A stretch of DNA of 64,000 bases, taken from contig CALVPT010000008.1 of NCBI GenBank assembly GCA_944354125.1, positions 1 through 64,000 on the forward strand, read 5' to 3'. Within the stretch, counting starts at the first letter, position 1, and each line of letters opens with the position of its first letter. Source of the DNA: an uncultured Clostridia bacterium. Lineage in GTDB: Bacteria > Bacillota > Clostridia > Christensenellales > Borkfalkiaceae. Under the pieces are notes generated by a model. The model saw only the letters and a list, made by a program, of their open reading frames with translations. It did not search any database and was not told where the DNA came from. A program made the translations under genes and the position numbers. This document shows positions 42,706 to 53,194 of this stretch, piece after piece.

Positions 42706-45243
42706 TTACTCCTCGTCAGAGGGCTCGTCTACGACGTCTGCCGCATTCTCGACGGGTGCCTGCGTTTCCGCATCGTCGTCCCTTTCGGTGAGAGCGACGG
42801 TTGCAACCTTGCCCTCCTTGAGCCTCATGAGGCGGACACCCCTGGATGCTCTGCCGAATCTGGAGATATCCGAGCAGTGCATTCTTATTATCGTGCCTCC
42901 GTCGGAGATAATCATTGCATCGTCCTCGTCGGAGACCTGCTTGAGACATACCAGCTTGCCCGTAACTTCGTTGAACGTACCTGCCTTTATGCCCTTGCCT
43001 GCACGTCCCTGAACGCGGTATGCGCCTATGTCGGTACGCTTGCCGTAGCCGTTGGCGCTGACCGTAAGGACATCTTTCGACTTGTCCACGACGAGCATAT
43101 CGACGAGTTCGTCGCCCTCGCCGAGCTTCATAGCCTTGACGCCCGAGGTATTTCTGCCCATCGAACGCACGAGCTCCTGGTCGAACGTTATGCACTTGCC
43201 AGCACTGCTTGCGACCATTATCTCGTCGCCCTCAGAGCAATACTGAACGGAGATAAGCCCGTCGCCATCGTGAAGGCTAATGGCAATCTTGCCGTTGCGG
43301 TTGATGTTTTCGAACTCGGAAAGAGGCGTCTTTTTGATCATGCCCTGTCTGGTTGCGAACACTATATGGCTCTTTTCTGCATTATATGGAATGATTGCCG
43401 AAATCTTTTCATCCTGCGCGAGCTGGACGATATTGACGATTGCCCTGCCCCTCGCGTTTCTAGCCGCCTCGGGAATGTGATAGCCCTTGATGGAATATAC
43501 CTTGCCGAGGTTGGAGAAGAGCAATATGTCGTCGTGCGTCGAGCAGACAAACATATTCTCGACAAAGTCCTCCTCCTTGGGCTTATGGGCGGTTATGCCC
43601 ATTCCGCCGCGGTGCTGTGCCTTGTACTCGCTGACGGGAAGACGCTTTACATAGCCCGTATGCGTCAGCGATATTACTACCTGCTCCTCGGGAATGAGGT
43701 CAGCATCCTCTATGTCGCCGAAATCGACGGCAATCTCCGTCTTTCTCTCGGTGGGATACTTGCGCTTGATTTCCTGAAGGTCGGTCTTGATTATGTCATA
43801 TACCCTGCTCTCGTTTGCGAGTATGTCCTTGAAATCGGCAATCTGCCTTTCGAGATCTTCGAGTTCGCTCGTAAGCTTGTCGACTTCGAGGTGGGACAGT
43901 CTGTAAAGTCTTAATTCCGCAACAGCCGTAGCCTGACGCTCGTCCAGCACGAAGCGCTGGGTGAGCTTGGCGACGCAGTCCGCCTTGTCCACCGCATTGC
44001 GGCAGACTTCGACGACTTCGTCTATGGATGCCTGCGCGATTACGAGGCCCTTCAATATGTGCGCGCGCTCCTCCGTCTTTGCAAGGTCGAAACGCGTTCT
44101 CCTCTTGATTACTTCCTTCTGATGCTCGAGATAGTAATAGATGAAGTCCTTCAGATTGCACATCTTGGGCGCGCCGTCGACGAGTGCAAGCATTATGAGA
44201 CCGTCCGAAATCTGGAGATTTGTATGCTTGTAGAGCGTGTTCAGAACGACCTGCGCGTTGGCATCCTTCTTGACCTCTATGACTATTCTCATGCCGTCCC
44301 TGTCAGATTCCTCGCGTATGTCGGATATTCCCTCTATGCGCTTGTCCTTGACGAGGTTTGCCATAGTCTCTATGAGCTTTGCCTTGTTGACCTGATAGGG
44401 TATTTCGGTGACTATTATGCGCTGACGGGTCTGATTGCCGCTCTGATAGTCCTCTATCTCGCAGCGCGAGCGGATTACTATGTTGCCCCTGCCCGTCTTG
44501 TATGCCTTTCTTATGCCGCCCCTGCCCATAATCAGTCCGCCCGTGGGGAAGTCGGGGGCGGGAATGTACTGCATGAGCTCGTCTATGTCTATGTCGGGGT
44601 TGTCTATCATGGCGCATACGCCGTCAATTACCTCGCCGAGGTTATGAGGGGGTATGTTTGTCGCCATGCCGACGGCGATGCCGTCCGAACCGTTGACGAG
44701 CATGTTGGGGAAGCGCGAGGGAAGCACGGTAGGCTGCATGCCCGTATCGTCGAACGTAGGGTAGAAATCGACCGTGTCCTTGTCGAGGTCGCGCAGCATT
44801 TCGGCGGAAATCTTGGAAAGCCTTGCCTCCGTATACCTCATTGCCGCCGCGGGGTCGCCGTCTACCGAACCGAAGTTGCCGTGTCCTTCGACGAGCGGCA
44901 TATTTATAGTGAAGTCCTGCGCAAGCCTTACAAGCGCATCGTACACCGATCTGTCGCCGTGAGGGTGATATTTACCGAGGCAATCGCCGACTATTCTGGC
45001 GCACTTTCTGAACGCCTTGTCGTTGTAAAGGCCGAGCTCGTGCATCGAATATAAAATTCGCCTGTGAACGGGCTTGAGACCGTCCCTTATGTCGGGTATC
45101 GCCCTGGATACGTTTACCGCCATAGCGTATGCTATGAATGACTTTTTGAGCTCTTCGTCGACTTCGACTTCGAGCATCTTGGTCATTGCGAGGGTTTTGA
45201 CAAACTCCTCGGTAAGCTCGGGGCTGGTTTGTTTTTTAGCCAT
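42706..45243 (-). CDS. gyrA: DNA gyrase subunit A
   Basis: The 845-aa subunit has the catalytic tyrosine in [11 protein letters not shown] (Tyr137) and a beta-pinwheel C-terminal domain with a GyrA-box-like HRGGMG. In the quinolone-resistance-determining region the sequence is [13 protein letters not shown]: the residue matching E. coli Ser83 is Arg98, while the Asp87 equivalent (Asp102) is kept. Arg at this position is associated with quinolone resistance. It follows gyrB by 19 bases and ends in a short acidic tail. Confidence 0.95.
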   Translation of the reverse strand: MAKKQTSPELTEEFVKTLAMTKMLEVEVDEELKKSFIAYAMAVNVSRAIPDIRDGLKPVHRRILYSMHELGLYNDKAFRKCARIVGDCLGKYHPHGDRSVYDALVRLAQDFTINMPLVEGHGNFGSVDGDPAAAMRYTEARLSKISAEMLRDLDKDTVDFYPTFDDTGMQPTVLPSRFPNMLVNGSDGIAVGMATNIPPHNLGEVIDGVCAMIDNPDIDIDELMQYIPAPDFPTGGLIMGRGGIRKAYKTGRGNIVIRSRCEIEDYQSGNQTRQRIIVTEIPYQVNKAKLIETMANLVKDKRIEGISDIREESDRDGMRIVIEVKKDANAQVVLNTLYKHTNLQISDGLIMLALVDGAPKMCNLKDFIYYYLEHQKEVIKRRTRFDLAKTEERAHILKGLVIAQASIDEVVEVCRNAVDKADCVAKLTQRFVLDERQATAVAELRLYRLSHLEVDKLTSELEDLERQIADFKDILANESRVYDIIKTDLQEIKRKYPTERKTEIAVDFGDIEDADLIPEEQVVISLTHTGYVKRLPVSEYKAQHRGGMGITAHKPKEEDFVENMFVCSTHDDILLFSNLGKVYSIKGYHIPEAARNARGRAIVNIVQLAQDEKISAIIPYNAEKSHIVFATRQGMIKKTPLSEFENINRNGKIAISLHDGDGLISVQYCSEGDEIMVASSAGKCITFDQELVRSMGRNTSGVKAMKLGEGDELVDMLVVDKSKDVLTVSANGYGKRTDIGAYRVQGRAGKGIKAGTFNEVTGKLVCLKQVSDEDDAMIISDGGTIIRMHCSDISRFGRASRGVRLMRLKEGKVATVALTERDDDAETQAPVENAADVVDEPSDEE

Positions 45244-45262
45244 ACTCTTTCATTCCCCCCTC

Positions 45263-47191
45263 TTATACGTCCAACTCTTCGACGAGTTTAGCGTTGTCTT
45301 CTATGAACTGACGCCTGAGCTCGGGCTGCTCGCCCATAAGAAGGGCAAACATCTTATCCGCCTCGACGGCGTCCTCTACATTGATTCTGACGAGCGTGCG
45401 CTTTGCAGGGTCCATGGTCGTCTCCCACAGCTGTTCCTTGTTCATCTCGCCGAGACCCTTATACCTCTGCAATTCAAACTTGCCGTCGGGGTGCTCCGCA
45501 CGGAAGTTTTCAAGCGCCTTGTCGTCATAGAGATAGGTATCCTCTATGCCCTTGCCCGATACCTTGTAAAGGGGAGGCTGTGCGGCATATACGTGCCCGT
45601 TTTCGACTAGCGGACGCATATAGCGGAAGAAGAATGTCAGAAGAAGTATTCTTATGTGAGAGCCGTCGACATCGGCATCGGTCATTATGATTATTCTGTC
45701 GTAGCGGAGCTTGCTCTCGTCAAAGTTTTCCTGTATGCCGCAGCCGAACGCCGTTATCATCGCCTTGATTTCTTCGTTTTCGAGCACGCGGTTGATTCTT
45801 ACCTTCTCGACGTTTAAAATCTTGCCCCTCAGGGGAAGAATTGCCTGGAATCTTCTGTCCCTGCCCTGCTTTGCCGTGCCGCCTGCCGAGTCGCCCTCGA
45901 CGATGTATATTTCGCAGAGTTCGGGGCGCTTATCCGAACAGTCGGCAAGCTTTCCGGGGAGTTTTGTCGACTCCAACACGCCCTTTCTCCTCGTCTCTTC
46001 CCTGGCAAGCCTTGCCGCATCCCTCGCCCTCTGCGCCGTCACGCAGCGCAATACGAGTTCGCGCGTTTCGGCGGGATGCTCTTCAAGGTACGTGCCGAAC
46101 TTATCGACGACCGCCTTATATACAAAACCCCTGACGTACGTAGAGCACAGCTTGGACTTTGTCTGGCTTTCATACTGTGCGTCTGCAATCTTGACGGAAA
46201 CGACGGCGGTTATGCCCTCCCTGACGTCCTCGCCGGAGAGCTTGTCGTTTTCCTTGAGTATGTTGAGCTTGTGTCCGCAGTCGTTGATAACCTTGGTGAG
46301 TGCCTGCTTGAAGCCGTCGAGGTGCGTGCCGCCGTCGGGCTGGCGGATATTGTTGGAGAAGGGGAAAATCTGCTCCGAATAGCCGTCGTTATACTGAATG
46401 GCAACCTCTAAGAACTTGTCGTCGCCATCGCTCTCCTCGAAGTAGACGGGCTGGGCGAAGAGCACGTTCTTGCCCTCGTTTATGTCCTGTATGAAGTGAA
46501 CTACGCCGCCCTCGTAACAGAAAGTATCCTGCCTTTCCTTGCCTTCGCGATAGTCGGCAAGCGTGAGCGTAAGTCCCTTGTTGAGGTAGGAAAGTTCCCT
46601 TAAAAGCGTCTTTAAGGTCTCATAGTTGAAATCAATCGTCTCGAACATCGTGGGGTCGGGATGGAAAGATATGGAAGTTCCCGTCTCGTCGGTGTCGCCG
46701 ATAATCTCCAGCGGATGTTCGGGCACGCCGCAGTGATATACCTGGCGGAATCTGTGGCCGCGCTGGCATACCTCGGCAATGAGCGTATCGGACAGCGCGT
46801 TTACGCAGGATACGCCGACGCCGTGCAGACCTGACGATATCTTATAGCCGCCTGCCTTGTTGCCGCCGCCGAACTTGCCGCCTGCATTAAGGTTGGTCAG
46901 CGCGAGCTCTACGCCCGAAATGCCCTCCTCCTCGTTGATGCCCGTGGGGATGCCTCTGCCGTTGTCCTTGACCGTGCAGTAGCCCTCCGCGGAGATGGTT
47001 ACGTCTATTCTGTCGCAATAGCCCGCAAGCGCTTCGTCTATGGAGTTGTCTATGACCTCCCTCACCAGACAGTGCAGACCCTTTTCGTCGGTGGGTCCGA
47101 TATACATTCCGGGATGTTCCCTTACGGGCTCGAGTCCCTTCAATGCCTTCAGGCTGTTAGCGTCGTAATCGCCTTGAACTTTTTCGGGCAT
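45263..47191 (-). CDS. gyrB: DNA gyrase subunit B
   Basis: The 642-aa subunit has the GHKL ATPase site (EVIDNSIDEALAG, NGRGIPTGI, GLHGVGVSCVNALS) and Toprim motifs (EGDSAGGTAKQGRDRRFQ, PLRGKILNVEK, and DADVDGSHI). AGAGGTG precedes the ATG. With gyrA it supplies negative supercoiling. The genes are in the usual B-A order but away from dnaA/recF in this window. Confidence 0.96.
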   Translation of the reverse strand: MPEKVQGDYDANSLKALKGLEPVREHPGMYIGPTDEKGLHCLVREVIDNSIDEALAGYCDRIDVTISAEGYCTVKDNGRGIPTGINEEEGISGVELALTNLNAGGKFGGGNKAGGYKISSGLHGVGVSCVNALSDTLIAEVCQRGHRFRQVYHCGVPEHPLEIIGDTDETGTSISFHPDPTMFETIDFNYETLKTLLRELSYLNKGLTLTLADYREGKERQDTFCYEGGVVHFIQDINEGKNVLFAQPVYFEESDGDDKFLEVAIQYNDGYSEQIFPFSNNIRQPDGGTHLDGFKQALTKVINDCGHKLNILKENDKLSGEDVREGITAVVSVKIADAQYESQTKSKLCSTYVRGFVYKAVVDKFGTYLEEHPAETRELVLRCVTAQRARDAARLAREETRRKGVLESTKLPGKLADCSDKRPELCEIYIVEGDSAGGTAKQGRDRRFQAILPLRGKILNVEKVRINRVLENEEIKAMITAFGCGIQENFDESKLRYDRIIIMTDADVDGSHIRILLLTFFFRYMRPLVENGHVYAAQPPLYKVSGKGIEDTYLYDDKALENFRAEHPDGKFELQRYKGLGEMNKEQLWETTMDPAKRTLVRINVEDAVEADKMFALLMGEQPELRRQFIEDNAKLVEELDV

Positions 47192-47313
47192 AATTTCACC
47201 TCTTGATTTTATTTATATCATTATACCATATTATTAGAAATAACGCAATAACTTAGAGCAAAATACTTGCCGCAAAGGGTATTTTATGGGCGGATTTTGC
47301 GTATATTACCCAT

Positions 47314-47445
47314 ATGGAAAGACATTGGTCGGAAGGGAAAATATATATATGCCAAAAGTGCCTTGCAAAGGTCAGTGCGACGCGCGCCGCGGTATGGGGC
47401 GGAATATGTCCGCACTGTTTTTCAAGACTTATCAGAATAAGCTGA
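47314..47445 (+). CDS. Small zinc-ribbon protein (43 aa)
   Basis: The frame encodes a 43-residue protein with two CxxC knuckles (ICQKCLAKV and ICPHCFSRL) spaced 20 residues apart, a complete mini zinc ribbon. A TATATT box lies exactly six bases before the ATG and there is no Shine-Dalgarno, so a leaderless mRNA is predicted, although the -35 is weak. Similar tiny ribbon proteins exist in many Firmicutes with unknown roles. The paired knuckles make a chance frame unlikely. Confidence 0.65.
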   Translation: MERHWSEGKIYICQKCLAKVSATRAAVWGGICPHCFSRLIRIS

Positions 47446-47449
47446 AAAA

Positions 47450-47473
47450 GGGGTCTGCCGTGCGGCAGACCCC
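47450..47473 (-). terminator. Terminator of the yabP-M50 operon
   Basis: GGGGTCTGCC and complement with a 4-base loop are followed on the minus strand by TTTTTC. It also lies just after the convergent zinc-ribbon gene. Confidence 0.8.
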
Positions 47474-47519
47474 TCGTCCGTATGATTTTATTAAGCTGTA
47501 GGTTTTGCTCCGCAAAGCG

Positions 47520-48311
47520 CTATTTTTCAGCCTTATCCGAAAGCGGCATATCCGCGTAGCCCTCGGGCAGATATTGCTTAAGCTCATTGTAGCGCCCGAG
47601 ATATGCCTTTGCCTGCTCCTCGTCGCCGACAGCCGAAAAATATTCATACCTCAGCTGAGTGAGCACTATGAAATTTATGTCGTCTTCGGGCAACTGCGGA
47701 AGCCCGAAGAGCAGAGATTTGTCGATATCCTTCAATGCCGTACCCTCGTTCAAAAGTCCCTGCACCCTGAGAACGGCGAGCATTACGCGCGCGCTGTCGC
47801 TGAGCGCAATCAGCTCACAAAGAACAAGCCCGTCGGTCTTTCCCGAGCGGTATTCGACGGGAGCGGCGTTCAAAATCAAAGAGTATGCCGAATAGGGCAG
47901 AACGGCAATAAATACAGGAGGCACACATTCTATTGCAAGCGCGCATGCGCCGAGCGCGATAAATGCCAGCGACGTTATAAGCCCTGCGGCGGAAGTTGCA
48001 ATCATTCTCGCCCTCAGTCCTCTTGAAACGCGCGGATTTACTTCTACGGACGACGAGGCGAGCGGTCTGTAACTGGGCATCTTAGTGCCCAGTTTCAGGC
48101 ATTTCCCGACGAGAAAATGCGCCATCTCGTGAACTATGTCGCACACGACCGAAACGGCGACGACTTCAACGATGTAAAAGCAAATTACCAGCGCGGCGTG
48201 ATAGCCGTACGGCAACACTCTGACGCAGAATACATATCCGCAATACGCCGCAAGCGCCAACCCGACAATGAAGGCGACAATGGCTGCCGCCGTTGCGCGC
48301 GCACCGATCAA
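47520..48311 (-). CDS. Site-2-protease-like M50 membrane metallopeptidase
   Basis: The 263-aa membrane protein has the zinc motif HEMAH (His61, Glu62, His65) within a hydrophobic segment and a second-motif candidate NAAPVEYRSGKTDG (N-x-x-P...DG). Both residues sets of M50 intramembrane proteases are thus present. The C-terminal 100 residues are soluble and helical. It sits at the end of the yabP-yabQ-divIC-ppx operon and overlaps ppx by four bases. SpoIVFB-like or division-linked roles are possible. It ends in TAG. Confidence 0.85.
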   Translation of the reverse strand: MIGARATAAAIVAFIVGLALAAYCGYVFCVRVLPYGYHAALVICFYIVEVVAVSVVCDIVHEMAHFLVGKCLKLGTKMPSYRPLASSSVEVNPRVSRGLRARMIATSAAGLITSLAFIALGACALAIECVPPVFIAVLPYSAYSLILNAAPVEYRSGKTDGLVLCELIALSDSARVMLAVLRVQGLLNEGTALKDIDKSLLFGLPQLPEDDINFIVLTQLRYEYFSAVGDEEQAKAYLGRYNELKQYLPEGYADMPLSDKAEK

Positions 48312-49180
48312 CTCTCCGCCTCCGCGCCGAGCGCTTGCGCCACATATCCCTCGAGATTGTCGCTTTCGGAGACGGTGACGCGACTTATTGCGAGCTTTGC
48401 CATAACCGCCGCAAGGAGCGCCGCTCCGCCGCCCACGACCTCCGCCGATTTGCCGCAGATCGTCGTCCGCGCTATCTCCTCAACGGGCATGGATGTGAGC
48501 ATTTCGGCATACCCCTCCACCTCGCTAAGCGACAGCTGCGTGCCGTCGATTACGGACGATTTATATTCCGTAAGGTTGTTTTTGATTGCGCCCAGCCTTG
48601 ACGCCGTGCCGCCTATGGCACAGAAGCTGACCGAGGGGAACGACTTGCCGCCGAGCAGGGTGAGCCTGTCGTCAATGAATTTTTTCATTTTGCCCAGGTC
48701 GCGCCCTACGCCGTCGAAGATGCGGACGGTGCCTATGCCGAAACTGTGCGAAAATACAATCTCGCCGCCCTGTCTTACGGTCACCTCGGTACTCGCTCCG
48801 CCGACGTCTATAATTCCTCCGTCTGCGCCCTTAAGCGCGCCCGAAAGCCCTAAAAACGCCTCTCTTTCGCCACTTACGACGTCGACTTCAACGCCGCACT
48901 TCTCCTTGACCAGCGCGGTAAACTGCGCCGAATTGGACGCCGAACGCACGGCAGCCGTGCCGAACGCATAAATCCTTTCCGCCTTTTCCGCCCTGCCCTC
49001 GGCTACGAACGCCGCAACCGCCTCCGCGGTGCGCTCCATAGCCCCGGAAAGAAGTACACCGCTCTTGTCCAGTCCCTCGCCGAGACGGGTAGTGGTCATC
49101 TTCTTATATAAAGTTTTTCCGTCCGCCCACATCATAAGGCGAACGGAATTCGATCCGATATCTATTGCACAGATTTTCAT
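48308..49180 (-). CDS. Exopolyphosphatase / pppGpp phosphatase family (Ppx/GppA)
   Basis: The 290-aa protein shows the ASKHA phosphate-binding motifs DIGSNSVRLM, AFGTAAVRSA and IIDVGGASTEV. Family members remove terminal phosphates from polyphosphate or pppGpp. It is shorter than the 500-residue E. coli enzyme and lacks the HD domain, matching single-domain Clostridial forms. It overlaps the M50 gene by four bases and lies 13 bases after divIC. Confidence 0.9.
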   Translation of the reverse strand: MKICAIDIGSNSVRLMMWADGKTLYKKMTTTRLGEGLDKSGVLLSGAMERTAEAVAAFVAEGRAEKAERIYAFGTAAVRSASNSAQFTALVKEKCGVEVDVVSGEREAFLGLSGALKGADGGIIDVGGASTEVTVRQGGEIVFSHSFGIGTVRIFDGVGRDLGKMKKFIDDRLTLLGGKSFPSVSFCAIGGTASRLGAIKNNLTEYKSSVIDGTQLSLSEVEGYAEMLTSMPVEEIARTTICGKSAEVVGGGAALLAAVMAKLAISRVTVSESDNLEGYVAQALGAEAES

Positions 49181-49193
49181 AAGTTTATAACTT

Positions 49194-49454
49194 TTACTTG
49201 TTCTGTTCGAGCTTGCTCAGCTCGATTATTATCTCCCTGAATTCTTCGTCTGTCTCCAGCCTGGTAAGAAAACTGTTATCCTCCTCAAGCTCAACGGCAA
49301 GGGCGTTGTACTGCTCCATCAATTCCTTCTTGCGCGCGGACAGAACGCATATCTGCACTATCTGGTAGATTATGACAGAAACGATGATAAATACAAGTAT
49401 GACTGCATTTACGACTATCGCCGCAATAAGACGATTGCGCTTTTCTTCATTCAT
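49194..49454 (-). CDS. divIC: DivIC-like septum protein
   Basis: The 86-aa protein has a short basic N-terminus, one membrane segment (IVVNAVILVFIIVSVIIYQIV) and a charged coiled coil (KKELMEQYNALAVELEEDN), the FtsB/DivIC layout. Position directly after yabQ matches the Bacillus order yabP-yabQ-divIC. GGAGG lies 7 bases before the ATG; the start overlaps yabQ by eight bases. Confidence 0.8.
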   Translation of the reverse strand: MNEEKRNRLIAAIVVNAVILVFIIVSVIIYQIVQICVLSARKKELMEQYNALAVELEEDNSFLTRLETDEEFREIIIELSKLEQNK

Positions 49455-49803
49455 GCGTTTTCCTCCGTCGTAGTCTTTTTGCGAATATATTATACACTTT
49501 TTTGAGCATGAATGCAATAATTATATGCAAACTTTTTAAATAAATTATCGCCCCGAGCGCGCATCCCGCCAGCATATACAGCCTTAACGAATAGAATTCG
49601 AACAGCACCGAAGTGAATACGAACATGGCCGCAAAGACTATGAAATAGATGAGATCGCAGACCACGGTCATTATTTTATCCTTGATTTTATAGCGCGAAA
49701 ATTCCGTGCCGCAGACAAAAATGCGCGCCGCATAGAGGAAATCGTAGACTATGCCCGACGATATGCCGACGAGCATGCAGGTCATGAATATGAACAGCTG
49801 CAT
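49447..49803 (-). CDS. yabQ: Spore cortex protein YabQ
   Basis: The 118-aa protein has three to four membrane segments and the YabQ-like opening FIFMTCMLVGISSGIVYDFLY. In Bacillus YabQ is needed for spore cortex formation and sits in the outer forespore membrane. Its start directly abuts the yabP stop (TAA-ATG), and it is followed by divIC. Context makes the assignment firm despite weak sequence conservation. Confidence 0.85.
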   Translation of the reverse strand: MQLFIFMTCMLVGISSGIVYDFLYAARIFVCGTEFSRYKIKDKIMTVVCDLIYFIVFAAMFVFTSVLFEFYSLRLYMLAGCALGAIIYLKSLHIIIAFMLKKVYNIFAKRLRRRKTHE

Positions 49804-50061
49804 TTATTTGAAGAGCCTCTGCCTTATGGACGCGCCCTTGCTAGCATAGCGCACGCCCGAAATCGTGCCGATTGCCGAAAACTGTCCGCTCTGCCCCGAA
49901 AACGCCGTAATCTTCATGTCTGACCCCGTTATGACTATCCTGCCGCCCGAAAACGCAAGCACGAGCTGCGCAGGCGAAAAACTGACTACGTTTTCTATCT
50001 TGGTCGCCGTCACCCTCTTCATGTTTTCCACAGAGATTATATGCTGTTCGGTCTGTTCCAT
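49804..50061 (-). CDS. yabP: Sporulation protein YabP
   Basis: The 85-aa beta-rich protein has the YabP pattern: ISVENMKRVTATKIENVVSF, a strand with VLAFSGGRIVITGSDMKITAF, and GTISGVRY. YabP acts in cortex assembly together with YabQ. First gene of a five-gene operon (yabP-yabQ-divIC-ppx-M50). A TATAAT is at 50087-50092, but a sporulation-sigma promoter cannot be excluded. GGTGA precedes the ATG. Confidence 0.85.
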   Translation of the reverse strand: MEQTEQHIISVENMKRVTATKIENVVSFSPAQLVLAFSGGRIVITGSDMKITAFSGQSGQFSAIGTISGVRYASKGASIRQRLFK

Positions 50062-50213
50062 AATTTCACCGCCCGTTTTTTACTATATTATAGTCGGACG
50101 GCGATTAAATTATGACCGCAGGCAACCGATGCGCGGAAACTGCGCGCGGCGGCAATGTTCGTATGTGGCAGCAGCCGAATTGGCGACGTTATTTCTCATT
50201 GGGCAATTTAAAA

Positions 50214-50246
50214 GGGGCGGCAACCGCCGATTGCGGTTGCCGCCCC
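50214..50246 (-). terminator. Terminator of typA
   Basis: A perfect 14-bp stem (GGGGCGGCAACCGC and complement) with CGATT loop and T-run on the minus strand. Confidence 0.85.
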
Positions 50247-50267
50247 ATATATATGCCTTTTATGATA

Positions 50268-52097
50268 TCAGAGACCCTTTCTTGCCTTAGCCGCAGCCTT
50301 TGCGCGCAGCTCGCTGTCGAGTATGCGCTTGCGGATGCGGATGCTCTTGGGGGTTATTTCGAGAAGTTCGTCGTCGGCGATGAACTCGAGGCACTCTTCA
50401 AGGCTCATCTTCTTGGGGGTGATGAGTCTGAGCGCGTCGTCCGATGCCGAAGAACGGGTATTGGTGAGGTGCTTGGTCTTGCATACGTTGACGTTTATGT
50501 CGTCGCTCTTGGGAGATTCGCCGATTACCATTCCCTCATATACGGGGGTGCCGGGACCGATGAAGAGCGTGCCCCTGCCCTGCGCGTTGAACAGGCCGTA
50601 GGTTACGGCTTCGCCCGTTTCGAATGCAACCAGGGAACCCGTGTTGCGGCGTACGAGGTCGCCCTTATAGGGCTGATACTCGAAGAATACGCTGCTCATT
50701 ACGCCCTCGCCCTTCGTCGAGGTGAGGAACTCCGACTTGTAGCCGAAAAGTCCCCTTGCGGGAATGAGGAATTCGAGCCTTGTACGGCTGCCGACCGCAG
50801 ACATATGCAGAAGTTCGCCCTTGCGGTTGCCCATGCTCTGGAATACCGCGCCCGTAGCGTCGTCGGGAACGTCAACTATGAGCCTTTCGATGGGCTCGCA
50901 GCGGACGCCGTCAATCTCCTTATACATTACCTTGGGGGTGGATACCTGGAACTCATATCCGTCCCTGCGCATTTCCTCTATGAGTATGGAGAGGTGCATT
51001 TCGCCCCTGCCGCATACCCTGTAGGAATCCGCCGAACCCGTCTCCTCTACCCTTAAGGATACGTCCCTGAGAAGTTCCCTGAACAGCCTGTCATGCAGGT
51101 GTCTTGTGGTTACGAACTTGCCCTCCTTGCCTGCGAAGGGGGAATCGTTTACCGAGAAGGTCATTTCGACCGTCGGCTCGGTTATCTTTACGAACTTATG
51201 TGCTTCGGGGAAGCCTGCCGCGCACACCGTGTCGCCTATGTTTATCTTTTCAAGTCCCGAGAAACATACTATGTCGCCTGCAACCGCCTTTTCTACGGGT
51301 ACGCGCTGCAGACCCTCTATCTGATAGAGATTGACTATCTTTCCGGGAAGCTTTAAGTCGTGATTGTTATAGTTGGTAACTACCACCGACTGTCCAGCAA
51401 GCGCGACGCCCCTTTCAATCCTGCCTATGCCTATTCTGCCTACATAGTCGTTGTAGTCTATAGACGAGCAGAGTATCTGCGTGGGACCTTCGGCATCTAC
51501 TTCCATAGGGGGAATATGGCTCAATATGGTCTCGAAGAGAGGGGTAAGATCCTTGCCCTCCTGACTTAAGTCGAGCGTCGCCGTGCCGTTCCTGCCCGAG
51601 CACCATACGACGGGCGACATGAGCTGGTCGTCGGTGGCGTTGAGCTCCAGCAAAAGCTCTAGAATTTCATCCTGCACTTCGTTGAGTCTTGCATCTGGAC
51701 GGTCGATTTTGTTGACGACTATGATGAGCCTGTGACCCATCTCCAGCGCCTTCTGCATTACGAACCTGGTCTGAGGCATGGGACCTTCAGCCGCGTCGAC
51801 GAGCACGAGCACGCCGTTTACCATCATCATGACTCTTTCGACTTCGCCCGAGAAATCTGCGTGTCCCGGAGTGTCGACGACGTTTATCTTGACGCCCTTA
51901 TAGTGGAGCGACGTGTTCTTCGCAAGTATGGTTATGCCCCTTTCCCTTTCGATATCGCCCGAGTCCATTACCCTCTCTTCAACCGCCTGGTTGTCCCTGA
52001 AAGTATGGCTCTGCTTGAGCATTGCATCCACGAGCGTCGTCTTGCCGTGGTCTACGTGCGCGATTATTGCTACATTTCTCAAATCTTCTCTTATCAA
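50268..52097 (-). CDS. typA: TypA/BipA ribosome-associated GTPase
   Basis: The 609-aa translational GTPase has G1 [11 protein letters not shown]3 DTPGHADF, G4 NKIDRPDA and the BipA-type C-terminal domains ([16 protein letters not shown]). It acts in 50S assembly and stress adaptation. The start codon is TTG, eight bases after AGAGG; the downstream reading frame gives the standard [18 protein letters not shown] opening. Own terminator; 88 bases from gpsA. Confidence 0.96.
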   Translation of the reverse strand: MIREDLRNVAIIAHVDHGKTTLVDAMLKQSHTFRDNQAVEERVMDSGDIERERGITILAKNTSLHYKGVKINVVDTPGHADFSGEVERVMMMVNGVLVLVDAAEGPMPQTRFVMQKALEMGHRLIIVVNKIDRPDARLNEVQDEILELLLELNATDDQLMSPVVWCSGRNGTATLDLSQEGKDLTPLFETILSHIPPMEVDAEGPTQILCSSIDYNDYVGRIGIGRIERGVALAGQSVVVTNYNNHDLKLPGKIVNLYQIEGLQRVPVEKAVAGDIVCFSGLEKINIGDTVCAAGFPEAHKFVKITEPTVEMTFSVNDSPFAGKEGKFVTTRHLHDRLFRELLRDVSLRVEETGSADSYRVCGRGEMHLSILIEEMRRDGYEFQVSTPKVMYKEIDGVRCEPIERLIVDVPDDATGAVFQSMGNRKGELLHMSAVGSRTRLEFLIPARGLFGYKSEFLTSTKGEGVMSSVFFEYQPYKGDLVRRNTGSLVAFETGEAVTYGLFNAQGRGTLFIGPGTPVYEGMVIGESPKSDDINVNVCKTKHLTNTRSSASDDALRLITPKKMSLEECLEFIADDELLEITPKSIRIRKRILDSELRAKAAAKARKGL

Positions 52098-52185
52098 AAC
52101 TCAAACCTCTTTATGTATGAAAACTCAATATGTTCTACCTGTAAATTTTAATACCAACAGGGGCATAAATGCAATAATTTTTTAC

Positions 52186-53175
52186 CTATTTTTTATAAAA
52201 TTCTGACTTTGTTTGTCGCTCAAAAAGCCTGAGAATAACGCTCATGCAGCCGTTTTTGCTATCGAACGCCTCCTCCGAAAAACACGCCTCGCATACCGCC
52301 TCGGTTATGGGCAGCTCGACGCCGTATTTCTCGCCCAGCTCCTTCATTGCCTTGGAGGTCATGACACCCTCGGCAAGCTTGTCGAATTTCTTGCCCCTGG
52401 CAAGCATTTCGCCGTACGCCCTGTTGTGCGAATAGGGAGAAAACAGCGTAGTTTCGTAGTCGCCGAGATGTGCAAGCCCGTATGCCGAATTGAAACTTCC
52501 GCCCATCGCCTTTATGAGCGACGCCACCTCGAATGCGCCCCTCGCCATCAGGGGGCCCTTAAGGCTGGTATATCCGCTTCCGTCGAGCACGCCTGCGGCT
52601 ATGCCGAGCACGTTCTTTGCCGCGGCGCCCACCTCCGTGCCTATTAAATCGTTGCCGTAATAGAAGCGTATGAGGTTGGACTTGAAGCTGTTTGCAAGCA
52701 TTTCTTTGAGAGACTGGTTTGTACTGTCGATGAGCATGCAGTTGGGCACGCCCGCAAGGAATGCCTGAATGTGCCCGGGACCTACCCATACGGCTATATG
52801 CTCGCTCTTTACGCCGCTTTCAGTCATGACCTCGGAAAGGCGCTTGCCCGTGCCCTCTTCTATGCCCTTCATGCACAGCACGAACGTCTTGTCCGATACG
52901 GGATATCTGTTTACCCTGGACATGAATTCGCGCAGTCCCTGGGAGCTTATGGAGATTATTATTATGTCGCTCGCGCTTAAGGCATACTTCAAATCCGAAG
53001 TAAGGCAGATGCTCTTGTCCAGCTCGACATATTCGTTCCTGCCCGTATTTTTAAGCACGTCGTATGCCGCCCTGCCCTCTTCGCCGTAAAGCGTGACGTT
53101 ATTTTTTAAGACGGTTGCCTGATACCACGCGATGAACGAACCCCATCTGCCGCAACCGAGCACGGTAATATTCAT
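52186..53175 (-). CDS. gpsA: Glycerol-3-phosphate dehydrogenase [NAD(P)+]
   Basis: The 329-aa enzyme has the N-terminal nucleotide-binding VLGCGRWGSF and the family motifs GPGHIQAFL (variant of GPSFA), GTEVGAAAKNV and GLAHLGDYETT (normally GLGDL). It makes glycerol-3-phosphate for phospholipids. The variations at GPGH and AHLGD mark a divergent GpsA. It follows recR by 20 bases, behind GGGAGG. Confidence 0.9.
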   Translation of the reverse strand: MNITVLGCGRWGSFIAWYQATVLKNNVTLYGEEGRAAYDVLKNTGRNEYVELDKSICLTSDLKYALSASDIIIISISSQGLREFMSRVNRYPVSDKTFVLCMKGIEEGTGKRLSEVMTESGVKSEHIAVWVGPGHIQAFLAGVPNCMLIDSTNQSLKEMLANSFKSNLIRFYYGNDLIGTEVGAAAKNVLGIAAGVLDGSGYTSLKGPLMARGAFEVASLIKAMGGSFNSAYGLAHLGDYETTLFSPYSHNRAYGEMLARGKKFDKLAEGVMTSKAMKELGEKYGVELPITEAVCEACFSEEAFDSKNGCMSVILRLFERQTKSEFYKK

Positions 53176-53194
53176 GCATTGCCTCCCAAAAATA

